Below the pieces are notes generated by a model. That model was not told the DNA's origin. It ran no database searches and was given only the letters and a program-made list of their open reading frames with translations. Below are positions 1 to 28,500 of a stretch of DNA of 64,000 nt, piece by piece. Both the position numbers and the translations under genes were made by a program. How positions within the stretch are numbered: the first letter of the stretch is position 1; each line of letters begins with the position of its first letter. This stretch comes from Dendrolimus kikuchii (taxonomy: Eukaryota; Arthropoda; Insecta; Lepidoptera; Lasiocampidae), in assembly GCA_019925095.2 (NCBI GenBank), contig CM034392.1, forward strand, positions 6,646,887-6,710,886. The letters run 5' to 3'.

Positions 1-119
1 TTTAAAGGTGCTTGAAAACTCCCCCTTTCCTTAAATACAGTACAAGCACAAATTTACTGAAATTCGGTATATATGTATGTAATTTCAATACCGAGAGTGA
101 GATAGATTTTTGTTATATA

Positions 120-478
120 GTTTACAGATAGATAAATTAAACTAAAACGGGTTGAAGTAGGAGGTGAAACTTTGTATGGGAGACCAATAATTTCTCAAGT
201 TTATAGATATAAAAATTCATAATCTATTTAAAAAAATGCGACAGTAACTTGAGCTGTCAGTCTGAATATCGAAAATGTACATAGATACTTTTATCCCAGA
301 AGATGGGATAGTTTGCGGTATAAAATTAAGTGTATCTACCGGGGCCAAATAGCACCAACATAAAATTTTTATACAATGGTGTACATTGACACCTATATTA
401 ACGCCTGCTCTTTAAAAAAAAAGGTACCCAGTAGAGTTTTACCGGCAGCTGCGTCACGGGGTAAACACCGGTTTGACA
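120..478. repeat. Interspersed repeat, family B copy 1
   Basis: This AT-rich stretch beyond the last visible SPT16 exon matches two other places in the window (about 38600-39272 and 41018-41398). Shared landmarks are TTTGTATGGGAGACCAATAA, then TTTATAGATATAAAAATTCAT, then a GGGAGATGGGATA-like motif, then GGCAAATAGCAC, ending near a GGGTAAAC. No coding capacity is visible, so it is probably a non-autonomous element. It lies in what should be an SPT16 intron. Bases 1-119 show nothing recognisable. Confidence 0.6.
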
Positions 479-560
479 CAAGTTTATAAAATATTGGCTC
501 TGACAGATACACTCCAAATTTTTTTTATATGTAAGCAAAGAAATACTGTTGCTATTCTTA

Positions 561-18858
<18,298 letters not shown>

Positions 18859-19244
18859 TATGTAAAATAATAATTAAAACTAACTAAAAATAATATCCTA
18901 CGCAATTACGCCGCACCAAACGGAAAATTATTCACGACTCCACGACATTACAAACTCACATTTGACAGAAGAAAACACAGATGGCGGGCGTCAGTCCGGG
19001 TGACCAGACTTAAAATGAAAATCGCCAGTACTCAACTTAAATTCAACTACCTTCGTTTAAAAAGTATTAAAATTATTCTAAACCATTTTTCTTGGATATA
19101 TTTTGAAATAAGCATTTAAAAATTATGAATACACTAATTAACAAAAAAGATATTTTTGTATTTATAAAGTTTAAATCGACAAAATTCTTGTAGTTTAGTG
19201 TTATCCGCCTGTAGTACCGATATTTTATATATATACTATTGGAG

Positions 19245-19257
19245 TTTTTGGCGGGAA
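19245..19257 (+). promoter_or_regulatory. E2F-like site
   Basis: TTTTTGGCGGGAA fits the TTTSSCGC-type E2F core followed by GGAA. It stands in otherwise very AT-rich DNA, 387 bp upstream of the SPT16 ATG and about 1.16 kb upstream of the RAD51D ATG. E2F control of replication and repair genes is well established in animals; binding here is inference. Confidence 0.4.
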
Positions 19258-19646
19258 CTGAAAGGGGGCGTTTTGCTGTGCAGTTTCATTTTCTAAAAAT
19301 GTGTAAAATTACTCCAAAATGAACATTAGTTGTAGGATATTGATAGTTTTTGAGTAAAAATTATGTGTTTTCTGAAATATGATAACTGTATAGCCAAATG
19401 TGGCTTTCGAGTTTTCACAAGAACTCCGTTGAATGGCGTCGATTGTAGCCTACAATATAACTCGCCTGGCTTAAAAGCCTAGTTGCCAAGCCATAAACAC
19501 AAAAAGAAATATATACATATACTATTATCTATGCCCAACCGTCAGCCGCGTCTGGTAATTTGTTTGAATCTAAACAAAATCACTGTGTCATTTGCTGCCC
19601 TAATGGCCAATTTAAACAATAACAATATCTATGGTTTTGCCCTTTT

Positions 19647-20316
19647 CAGTGTTGCCAGATGGGGGGGTTCCTGTAAATCACGTATTTTTTCGACTGTGGA
19701 AGAGAGATTCGGAGGTAAAGATTCTTTGGGGGACTTTCCGGGAAAAAATTATATTGAGAGAAATTTTGGAGCTTTTTTTAAGTACCATTAATTCATCCAC
19801 AAACACAATTCTCACCACTACAATTCTGCATCTAATATATAATATAGTACTACTACTTTACCTAAGAATTATATTCTGCTATAAATAGTGAATCATACTT
19901 CAATTCAATCGTTAATTTTAATAATTCAATTCATTCGTTCGTTCATTATACATGTTATTTGTTTATTATACCCTTTTCACTCGTATACGTCAATTCTTTA
20001 AACTACTTTCCATTAGAGACTCCCAACAACCACGCTTATAAACGCGATTTTCCCGTTCCACTTGTTTGCCGGCGTCACAATCGTAAACTCAAGTGGAACG
20101 TTTATTCGACTCACCTATTGACACGGGTCGTTGTGAGCGAAAATCATAACATCATTAGTGACGTTTTCGCCACGACGGTGGCTTTGCTTTTTTATTTCTC
20201 CTTTAAAATAAGTAAAAACTGTTTTGGAAGTTTTTTTTCAAAAGCATATTTTTAGGAATTTTTGAAAAAAAATATTGAGTTATTGATATAGTCATCTGGC
20301 AACAGTGGCAACACTG
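19647..20316. mobile_element. 670-bp TIR element beside the RAD51D promoter
   Basis: Left end CAGTGTTGCCAGATGG and right end CATCTGGCAACAGTGGCAAC-ACTG form inverted repeats; the outermost 11 bases CAGTGTTGCCA / TGGCAACACTG are perfect. The interior has T- and A-rich blocks and no convincing transposase ORF. No clean target-site duplication was found. Its right end lies 101 bp before the RAD51D ATG. Confidence 0.6.
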
Positions 20317-20417
20317 GACATTTTGTTCACCCAAATAAAAATATTGTTTCTTGAGAATTTTTTATGGTTCTTGTAAGTTTCTCTGTTTTATCTGCAAAAT
20401 GTCACAAAAATACGGAT

Positions 20418-23400
20418 ATGCAAGCGCTTGAAGTTTTGAAAATCTCCAGTCTTTCGGAAACGGTTCTAAAGAGTTTGTCACAAAACAGAATATCCACATT
20501 ATTTGACTTTCTCGATGAAGAAATTACAAAGTTGTCGGCTATCACGAAGTTGGACATATCTCAAGTTTTAGCCATAAGAAATGAAATCTTTGCCAAGTTT
20601 TCAGCTCCTCTAGCAAACGGTAGCTCATTGCTTGTTAAAAGTATAATTCACAAAAATAAATTAAATACAGGAATTCAAAGGTAGGTTCTGAATTTTTTTA
20701 ATATTTAGTGAAATTATTTACACCACTCTTAGAAATAAGTTACGATACTTAGATTTAGCCTCAATTAAGGCCATTTAATGCTGGTATTTGACGGACCAGC
20801 CAAATTGCATACATTTGATTGATCAAACCATAGGACGGCTTGACACGACAGTATTGACTAATTGAGGTTTATGTTTATATGAATCAGTTTGGTTGCTTCA
20901 TCCAAATTGAAAGACAGAAATGAATCTATACTAATATTATAAACCTGAAGAGTTTGTTTGTTTGTTTAAACATGCTAATCTCAGGAACCGCTGTCTGATT
21001 TGAAAAATTCTTTCAGTGTTCAATAGTACATTTATCGAGGAAGGCTATATTATATTTTCAAAGAAATTAGGGTTCCTTACTAAAAGTCCAATAATGTAAC
21101 CCAAGGTGCAAAAAAATTACCCAAAAAAATCCTTACATGGCGTGCTCTGCGAAAACTATTGATTATAGAACAAAACAATGTACTACCACTTTGCAGAACA
21201 TATAATTGTCTACAAAAAGTATCGCGTAACCATGTCTAACTATTGTAGTTATCTCACAATAAGTGTTTTCTTTTATTTTTTTGAATAATTAAAATGCCGT
21301 CGCTTCTAAAACTCTTTATTTTGTACCTTGGTATTAATCCTTACCAAAATAAATTCCTCCATATTCAAGACGATTTCAATACCTTTCTTTTGAATTATTC
21401 ATTCAGACATTTCATTCAAAAGATATCATGATATTTAAAATGTAAGTATTAGTGTTGTAGCCAAATATACTAATACTGTTTGATTGAACGTGCTAATCTC
21501 AGGAACGACTGGTCTGATTGGAAAAATTCTTTCAGTGTTGGATAGCCCATTTATCGAGGAAGGCTATAGGCTATATATCATCACGCTAAGACCAATTGGA
21601 GCGGAACACCAATGAAGAATGTTTCAAAATCGGAGGGTTTTGAAAGCAAATTTCACGCGGACGACGTTGTGGGCACAAGTCAGTAATATACTATACAGCA
21701 TATATAGTCATCTAATATATGCTTAACAGTTTTTTGGTCTTCAGTATATACTAATTTAATAAAAGAGGAAAAAATGTTTGTCTTGATTACCAATCAATTT
21801 AAGATGTATTAATACATTGTGTTCAGCACATAAGACATAGAATTAAGATGACCACTGGCGTACTGATCATGTTGGGCTTGTGGAATGGTCATAGTTTGTT
21901 TGTCGTAAAGTGTAATTTAATACAGAATTAATGTATTTTTCAGTTTAGACACTATTTTGGATGGGGGCTTTCCAACTGGTTATATCACAGAGATCTGTGG
22001 CCTAGCTGATTCTGGGAAAACACAACTCTGTCTTCAAATATCAATAAATTGTGTAAAGCAATCAGATAGTAATGTGTTATATGTGGACACTAAAGGAGAT
22101 TTTTCAGCTATAAGGATACAAAAGATGTTAGATGCTTATGGATGTTCACCAAAGGTAAAAATAAATCCTAGAATTAGAAGATAAGTTAAAGACTTGCAAC
22201 TAGAGAGATTAAGAGAGAGAAGAGATGTCAGTATTAGAAAAATAATTTTATACAAGTAATTATAAACAACTTGCTGATATCACAAATAAAATGTAACTAA
22301 AGCAATATTCTATAATCGTGATATGTTATTTTTTGAATGTTAATATAAAACTTAAATTTGGATTTGGGATTTTTTTATACAGTAATTATCAGCATTCAAA
22401 CACATTTTGTATATTCCTAAATTAAGCAAGTTACATTTGTGTTATGGGTCACAAGAGACTACTCGGGGGCTGATCCCAGACATCCAGACCATATTAAATA
22501 ATGAAGAGAATTACTTTCTGAAATTTGCCATGACGAGAATCTAACCCAGATTTTTTTTTATTGGACTTGTTCTTTATGTTGTTGGTCCGAAGACCTTACA
22601 ACTTTACCGGGGTCTTTGGGGCGAGTGCCTTCGTGAAGCGAAGGCGCTCGAGCCCGGGGGGGCAACTTGCTCGAGGGAGCTCCCTAAGGAGTTTTACCTC
22701 GGCTGGACTGTTGCCATGAATGGGGAATGAATTTAATGATGCCCACCATAGGGCGACACAAAATACTAATTGAGAACGGGCGACGGGTAATATAAAGCCC
22801 GAAGGGAAGGATCACGGCGGGCCGGGTCGGTGGTTTGCGGTGGCCTACGCTATCTTACTGCCGTTTCGCAACGTGTTATGGCTGGGAGAGAAGAAACGGC
22901 GAAAGAAACTTCCCAGCAACACGCCTAGTCTATCCTGTGGGGTGAGCTATGTCTCCTAGCGTCCCTCGCGGGGACGTGGAGAGATCTTGATTGGCGGCGT
23001 TTGAGACGCCGCCGTCTGTGTCTGTCTGTCGGTGCCTGCCAGCCTACTGTTCTAACCGTGGGCGGACTGATCCGGGCCAGTCGTTTCGTAATAACGTCGA
23101 CTCTGTCCGTCAGGACGTTACGCGGTCGTCGCACAAGAGCCTTTCGACGAGGCTTATAATCGGACGCGTCTAACCCAGAGCCTTTGCAGCAATGCAAAGG
23201 TTTAGTCCATTCAACCACAGAAGCTGTTAAGCCATAATAACGTTGATCTTTTATGGAAATAGGCCAATTATAGCATGGGGAACAAATTTTTTGATACACT
23301 GTCTATCAGGTCATCCTAAAAGTATTAGGTAGACCCAAAAAATACTGGCTAGATATAATAAAGAATAATATGTGTACCTACTATTGGTGTCCTAACAATG

Positions 23401-24850
23401 GATACTGAAGATTGCCTGAAATGGATAAGGAATAGAGGACACAATAAGACCAGTATATAAGACTCAAATGATGTTGAATGTAATTACATTGACAATATTC
23501 TAATTTCTTTTTTCCAGGAAATGGCTTTAATTATGTTTAAAATTAAAGTAGTGCACATATGGACTATGGAAGAGCTGATTGATTTTTTTAAACACTTAAA
23601 AAAAGAAACAATTGCTGTTGAAAAATTGTCTATGATTATAATAGACTCTTTGCCATGTTTAATGTTCCAACACCTTGGTGATGATAGCAAAATAGGCAAG
23701 TACAAATGAAGCTGTATTATTTTTGTACATGCATATATACATTTATCACTATGTCCTTTGAAGGTATGTGATTTGTTTATGCTGATAAGGTAATCAATGT
23801 CATGCTTTTCATATTCATATACATGTACATAATTAGTTGCCTTTAAAATACAGCAGATGATTTCTCCCTGAAAATGGGAATAGTTTTCATAGATCTAAGC
23901 TTACAACAACTTGATAAACACAGATATGAAGATAGGCTACTTTTATCCTAAAACACCACCACACCAGTACAAATATAGGTTAAGGATCCAAAAGTAATCC
24001 TACTAATCCCAAGTAGCATTACTACAAAAATTTATTATGCATATTTTTTTTAGGTTTAACATTCCTAAACACGTTTGTAAACTATGCCCGATACTTATGT
24101 AAGGAATTAAATGTAGGAGTAATATGTGTCAATATACAAACAAGATGGGTGGATATGGATGCTGCAGACTTAGATGGTAATTCAAAAGTGTAATAATAGT
24201 AATTCTGTAGTATAATTTAATTTATACATTGCATTTAAATAATTAAAAAAATATACCTGTCATTTCAAACATCACTCAAAAAATACTAAAAGAATTTTGA
24301 TGTTATTTGAAACATTTATGAAATATATCCCATGCCAGAACATAGTATAATATTTATTACCCCAACATGTGAAAGTATATCTCTGGGAGTATTGAGTAAA
24401 ATCCACATTAAGGAAGTCACCATTGTTCTTGTTGTTAGTATTTATTACTTAAAATAGTGTTCCCACAGTTGCTTATGCTTAAATTTATATTAAATAAAAC
24501 TGTCTATGATTTTACTCTATAGCTAATATATTTAATAAAATTCCATATTTATTGACAAAGCCTCATTGTGATGTATATTTATATATTATTTGTGTGTGTT
24601 CAATGTTGTTCCAGATGAAGCAGACACAACTGACAGAGAACATTTATATATTGAAAAGAAAAGTCGTTGTTTAGGAAAATATTGGAGTCACATTCCAGCA
24701 CTAGTAATAAAACTGGATAAAGTTCATGACAGCAATTCTAGTGACACTGAGCAGTGTAGTAAAGTAGATGTGATGGTTGTGAAATCTAATTCTTTAACCA
24801 ACTTCAATCTCAAGTGTATTTTGAACATATGTGATTTGGGAGTAACTTAA
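20418..24850 (+). CDS. DNA repair protein RAD51D homologue (5 exons)
   Basis: RecA-fold ATPase of the RAD51 paralogue group, acting in homologous recombination; vertebrate RAD51D works in the BCDX2 complex. Exons: 20418-20680, 21944-22154, 23518-23695, 24054-24176, 24615-24850; 1011 nt, 336 aa (human RAD51D is 328). The N-terminus MQALEVLKISSLSETVLKSL and the following ISTLFDFLDEEITKL align with human RAD51D's small N-terminal domain. Walker A is GLADSGKTQ in exon 2, after the TGIQSLDTILDGGFPTG segment. Walker B is LSMIIIDSLP in exon 3. I chose the ATG at 20418 over an in-frame ATG at 20364 because it matches the family start. Intron 3 has no usable GT donor in the right phase and appears to use GC (ATAG|GCAAGT). 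A GC-rich retroelement lies in intron 2 (22551). An AATAAA overlaps the stop codon. Confidence 0.92.
20930..21685 (+). repeat. Two copies of a common intron repeat in RAD51D intron 1
   Basis: The first copy (about 20930-21070) has CTAATATTATAAACCTGAAG, GTTTGTTTGTTTAAACATGC, CTAATCTCAGGAACC and CATTTATCGAGGAAGGCTAT. The second (about 21478-21680) repeats CTAATCTCAGGAACGACTGG, TTCTTTCAGTGTTGGATAGC and CATTTATCGAGGAAGGCTAT, and then runs on to CACGCTAAGACCAATTGGAG. Both have the same orientation about 0.5 kb apart. This sequence is a very frequent non-coding repeat in lepidopteran genomes. Confidence 0.65.
22551..23168 (-). mobile_element. 5'-truncated GC-rich retroelement, 11-bp target duplication
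   Basis: A 618-bp GC-rich island inside AT-rich RAD51D intron 2. TCTAACCCAGA flanks it exactly at 22540-22550 and 23169-23179, and a T-run at the left end represents the poly-A tail on the minus strand, so it was inserted by reverse transcription. The minus strand is open over its 5' part (KALVRRPRNVLTDRVDVI, then an Arg-rich end), consistent with the end of a retroelement ORF followed by its 3'UTR. The family is not identified. Confidence 0.8.
24054..24176 (+). CDS. RAD51D exon 4, after the GC-AG intron
   Basis: Codes for LTFLNTFVNYARYLCKEL and NVGVICVNIQTRWVDMDAAD, the RecA-core strand and helix after Walker B. It needs a single nucleotide from exon 3 to keep frame. That nucleotide is supplied only if exon 3 ends at 23695, before GCAAGT. 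The GT at 23700 would give a different phase and a quick stop. Confidence 0.85.
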
Positions 24851-24917
24851 TAAATTATTCTTATTTTTGAGGTAACCATTTTTTATTTTTGAAAGTCACA
24901 ATGCAAAAAGCCTAAAT

Positions 24918-24985
24918 GGCGCTCTGTTGTTCGTGCCTACCCCGCAAGGGAACTGGCGTGAAGTTATGTATGTATGTATGTACAA
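24918..24985 (+). repeat. LINE 3' tail with (GTAT)n
   Basis: CTAAATGGCGCTCTGTTGTT, CGTGCCTACCCCGCAAGGGA, ACTGGCGTGAAGTTATGTAT and a short ATGT microsatellite. Same tail as at 11456, 53171 and 60043. It lies in the spacer just after RAD51D. Confidence 0.7.
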
Positions 24986-25510
24986 TGCAAAAATTAGTTG
25001 TCTAATACCGGATCGCTATGAGTAAAATAATGTAAGTCTAGTTGAACATTGCTGGATATATTGTGTCTGAAGTTAGAGTTTTGACATCAAGAATAAGCAA
25101 ATAAAAGCAAACATCACAATAAAATTTTGTTATATTGTGAATGTCGATCACAGCTTCTTTTGCTTGTAAAGAAATTATAAAATCGATATCATTAATTTCT
25201 GTAAACAAGAATGGCTTATTGCTCATATCATGCCAAGCCATTATTCTGTGGCAAGCAAAAGAAATTGTCTATGTTTTGCTCGTTCATGAAATCAATCAAT
25301 CTGACAGAAGTCGTATAATTAAAATTCCATTCACCAATCATTTCATTCTTTCACTTGTAAGCGCGCCTGATGGGCGATGCGTATTTTGCTGTGATGGCTC
25401 TTTTTAATACTTTTGTAAATTTGACATTTTTATGATATTTATGTGCTTAGTATCCTTCGTAGTGTAATTTAATTTTAATTTATATATATTTGCGTTTATT
25501 TATATTTAAT

Positions 25511-28500
25511 ATGGCCAATCAAAACCAGAAAATCGTTTACAAGCTGGTCCTCACTGGAGGTGAGTTGAATATTGTAATTTTTCTAGTTGTGTAATTTTAT
25601 TACAGTGGTAAAAGATAAAAATAGTTTCAATTTTAATTTAAAACTTGTATATGTGTGTAATTTTCATATAGGAAAAATGTTGGCAGGATAAATAAATGAA
25701 ATCTTGCTATGTCGTGTACACGTGGGATATCTACGATATCGCATTTTTTATCATCTAGTTTGCATTGTGTATTTAACCAGGGCCATGCGGCGGCAAAACC
25801 ACCGGACAGTCCAGATTATGCACGTTCTTCGAAAATTTAGGATGGAAGGTAAGATTTTTTTATATCTGTATATAGCATGGATCATGTGAGTAATCATATC
25901 ATATTTATGGGTTTTCCCAATACATACTAGCGTATTTATCTTACAAAAGTTCCATTATAAACGTATTTTACGTTTTCCAATATAATTATTTCCATAAATA
26001 TTTGCTTCTTATATAAAGCATGATAAGTCTGTCAAAGCTATGAAAAATTTAAAGTTTCATTTCCAGAGGAAATAAACACTAAAATTTTGACATTGGCAAA
26101 CTGGCAAAATTTTAATTATATTACTTCCTATATTTGCAATAATTTTAGTTTAAATGTCAATATAGAACTTATTAATAAATGTAATGATTGTACAAATGCT
26201 GCTATTTAAATTGTAGTTTGCTTATCACAATTTCAGTGCCAAAATTTTATAAATGTCTGACCTCTGCTGATATATTCTTCTAGTATGTAAATTTGAAAAT
26301 TAATTTAGTAACCATGTCCATTATGCAAATATTGCTTAGTCAATGTCCAAAAAATCTATCTGGTTACATTTTTTCAAAATATTTAAAAGTATTAAAATCC
26401 TTTTTGTTTGATTAAATAATAGACTAGGATTTACTGTGGTTTTGGTTTCTCCCAATGGAGATCCAGTAAGACAATGTTCCACATTGTGTTTATTTCCAGG
26501 TGTTCCGGGTGCCGGAAACGGCTACCGTCCTTCTCAGGTATGAAGTGATACCTACGCATTGACACAGTGCATGTCATAATTAAAAAAAAACTAAAAGATC
26601 TTGGCATTTGTTTAAAATAAAGAAGTTTGTTTTGACTATTCTGTTACATGTAAAAAAATTACTTTATATTTGATATCAACATATAAGTAAACATTTTAAT
26701 GTTGTATGTTTATTTTAATTAAACAATCAGGAAAAAATAATATTTGACAATAGCTTTTAATCATCACTCTAAAAATTGTAATGTAATTAAAAAAATAAGT
26801 AAAACTCTATTCTAGAAAGTAGATTTAGAGTTTGCAATTAGTATTATATTAGGATAAAGAAAAGTTAAAACATGCACTGTGAAAATGATTGTTTCACAGT
26901 ATTAAAAATGAATTTGACATTGGGTTTTTTTACTTTGGGTTGGGGTTTAAACAAAACTGCTATATTTATTTTTCTTTTTCAGTGGTGGTGTCAAGTTTGC
27001 AGATCTCACCCCGGATGAAGGTGAGTTTCCTTTTTCTCTAGCTACATACTTAGTCTGTTAAGAATAATTACACCAAAATTTTTATGAAAATTGACTTTTG
27101 TAAGGCAGTTAAGAAGCGTCATTCACTTACAGACATATAGTAAATGTGGCCCCTCCTTTGAGAACTTTAGTATTTTCCAATATTCAAAATCTATGTTTAT
27201 TTCTGGTCATAAAAATGTATTTAATGTTTTTAAAGATTGGTTCCCATTACGGTTTTGGTATAGGTATAAACCAACTCACTTTCACATCTGTAAAACAGAA
27301 AACAGTGTGTATAGGTTTTTGATTATATATGCAGTTAGATTTTATTTACTATATAAGTTCTTTTACAATACCAAAGTATTGTATACATTTAAAATAATAA
27401 ATAGGGAAGTCTTACAATACATTATTCATTCTTAGTTACTAGCTACAAGCCTTGATAATAATTTTATTACTTATTCAGTATAATTTAACATACAGAATAC
27501 AAAGTTCTTTTACGCCGCAATTTCTACTATTTTCAATCTTTGAAAAATTCTTAAATGACAAGTCTATTTATTTACTTTGGCCCATCTTTGCAACCGACCG
27601 GAAACTCCACGTGCCAATAACTACATACGTGCATACTTACCACTAGCAGATTTGGTTTAGAATTTTGCCAAACATATTTTAGATGTGAATTTATAATGCT
27701 CCCCGTTCTTAACCCTTACAAATTTTCGTTATTCCTTAATGTAATCTCAAGTATAAATTACATTGTAGTAATTTTCAGTCCCTTCTTTATCATGATTATC
27801 ATCATCATCCTATTGTTAAATTGCGGCTGCATTTGGAAAGTCCGCTTCAGAGCCCAAACTCCGCTGTTCTATTTCTCTTCGCGCCGTCTTGAAAAACCGT
27901 TTTTTTAGACTATTGCGAATTTGCCACGCATATAATCCCTTGCGAAGTTAAGCTAACATTTCTTGGGCCTATCCCATGAACCGGAACCTGACGGAAGTAG
28001 CAAGGTTAAACATCTATTCCTTGAAATTAGATAATTAGTAAAAAAAATAGCTACACGGTTTGGTTACGTGATTACTCTAAAATTCTTACCTTTATGCCTT
28101 AAAGTATGTCAGTCACAATTAAAATAACTACTCAAGCCTTGATAGCATGTTTTGATTATGTTTGGGTGTTTTCATTATGTAATCAACGCGTGTTAATATT
28201 TGGTGTCAATGACCGGCTTATCTCGACGATTCTTTAGCATTGGACCGGTAGGGCTTGACCTTAATCCTAGCCAGCATCATTTAATCACCTTCAAGTATAC
28301 AAATTACAATTAAGATTCCGTGACTGTTGTAAACATTGTCATTTTGTAGCGTGCATACCTTGAGATCATCTTAATAAATACAATTTACTTCATGCTACTT
28401 TATTTGGCACAGTGATTCATTCATATTTATTGCCTTTTGCGTGTCTTGTTTTGATAGATACCGTATATTCATTGCTTTGTTGATCTTTTAATTTCTAACC

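Larger units (their letters stand above)
18859..20417. promoter_or_regulatory. Divergent SPT16/RAD51D promoter spacer
   Basis: The 1.56-kb gap between the two start codons must contain both promoters because the genes are head to head. About 670 bp of it is the TIR element at 19647-20316, leaving under 0.9 kb of ancestral spacer. An E2F-like site lies at 19245. RAD51D has at most about 100 bp between the element and its ATG. No TATA box or initiator can be assigned with confidence. Confidence 0.6.

Noticed and set aside
20364..20417. In-frame upstream ATG for RAD51D (MVLVSFSVLSAKCHK...)
   Set aside because: The family N-terminus matches from the ATG at 20418; the extra 18 residues are unlike other RAD51D proteins.
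22601..22700. rRNA-like or CpG-island promoter in RAD51D intron 2
   Set aside because: The high GC content coincides exactly with the retroelement borders defined by TCTAACCCAGA repeats.
22925..23299. 124-aa minus-strand ORF in RAD51D intron 2 as a gene
   Set aside because: It crosses the border of a retroelement with an 11-bp target duplication; only the Arg-rich part belongs to the element.
23700..23701. GT donor at the end of RAD51D exon 3
   Set aside because: It would leave phase 2 and read exon 4 into a stop after about 16 codons; the GC donor four bases upstream restores the conserved frame.
25141..25407. 88-codon ORF upstream of TTD14
   Set aside because: Lies in the RAD51D-TTD14 spacer, AT-rich composition, no motif; more likely promoter or 5'UTR sequence.
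27091..27435. 114-codon ORF after TTD14 exon 4
   Set aside because: Very rich in Phe, Tyr, Ile and Lys, as expected from AT-rich non-coding DNA; no splice link to flanking exons and no family motif.
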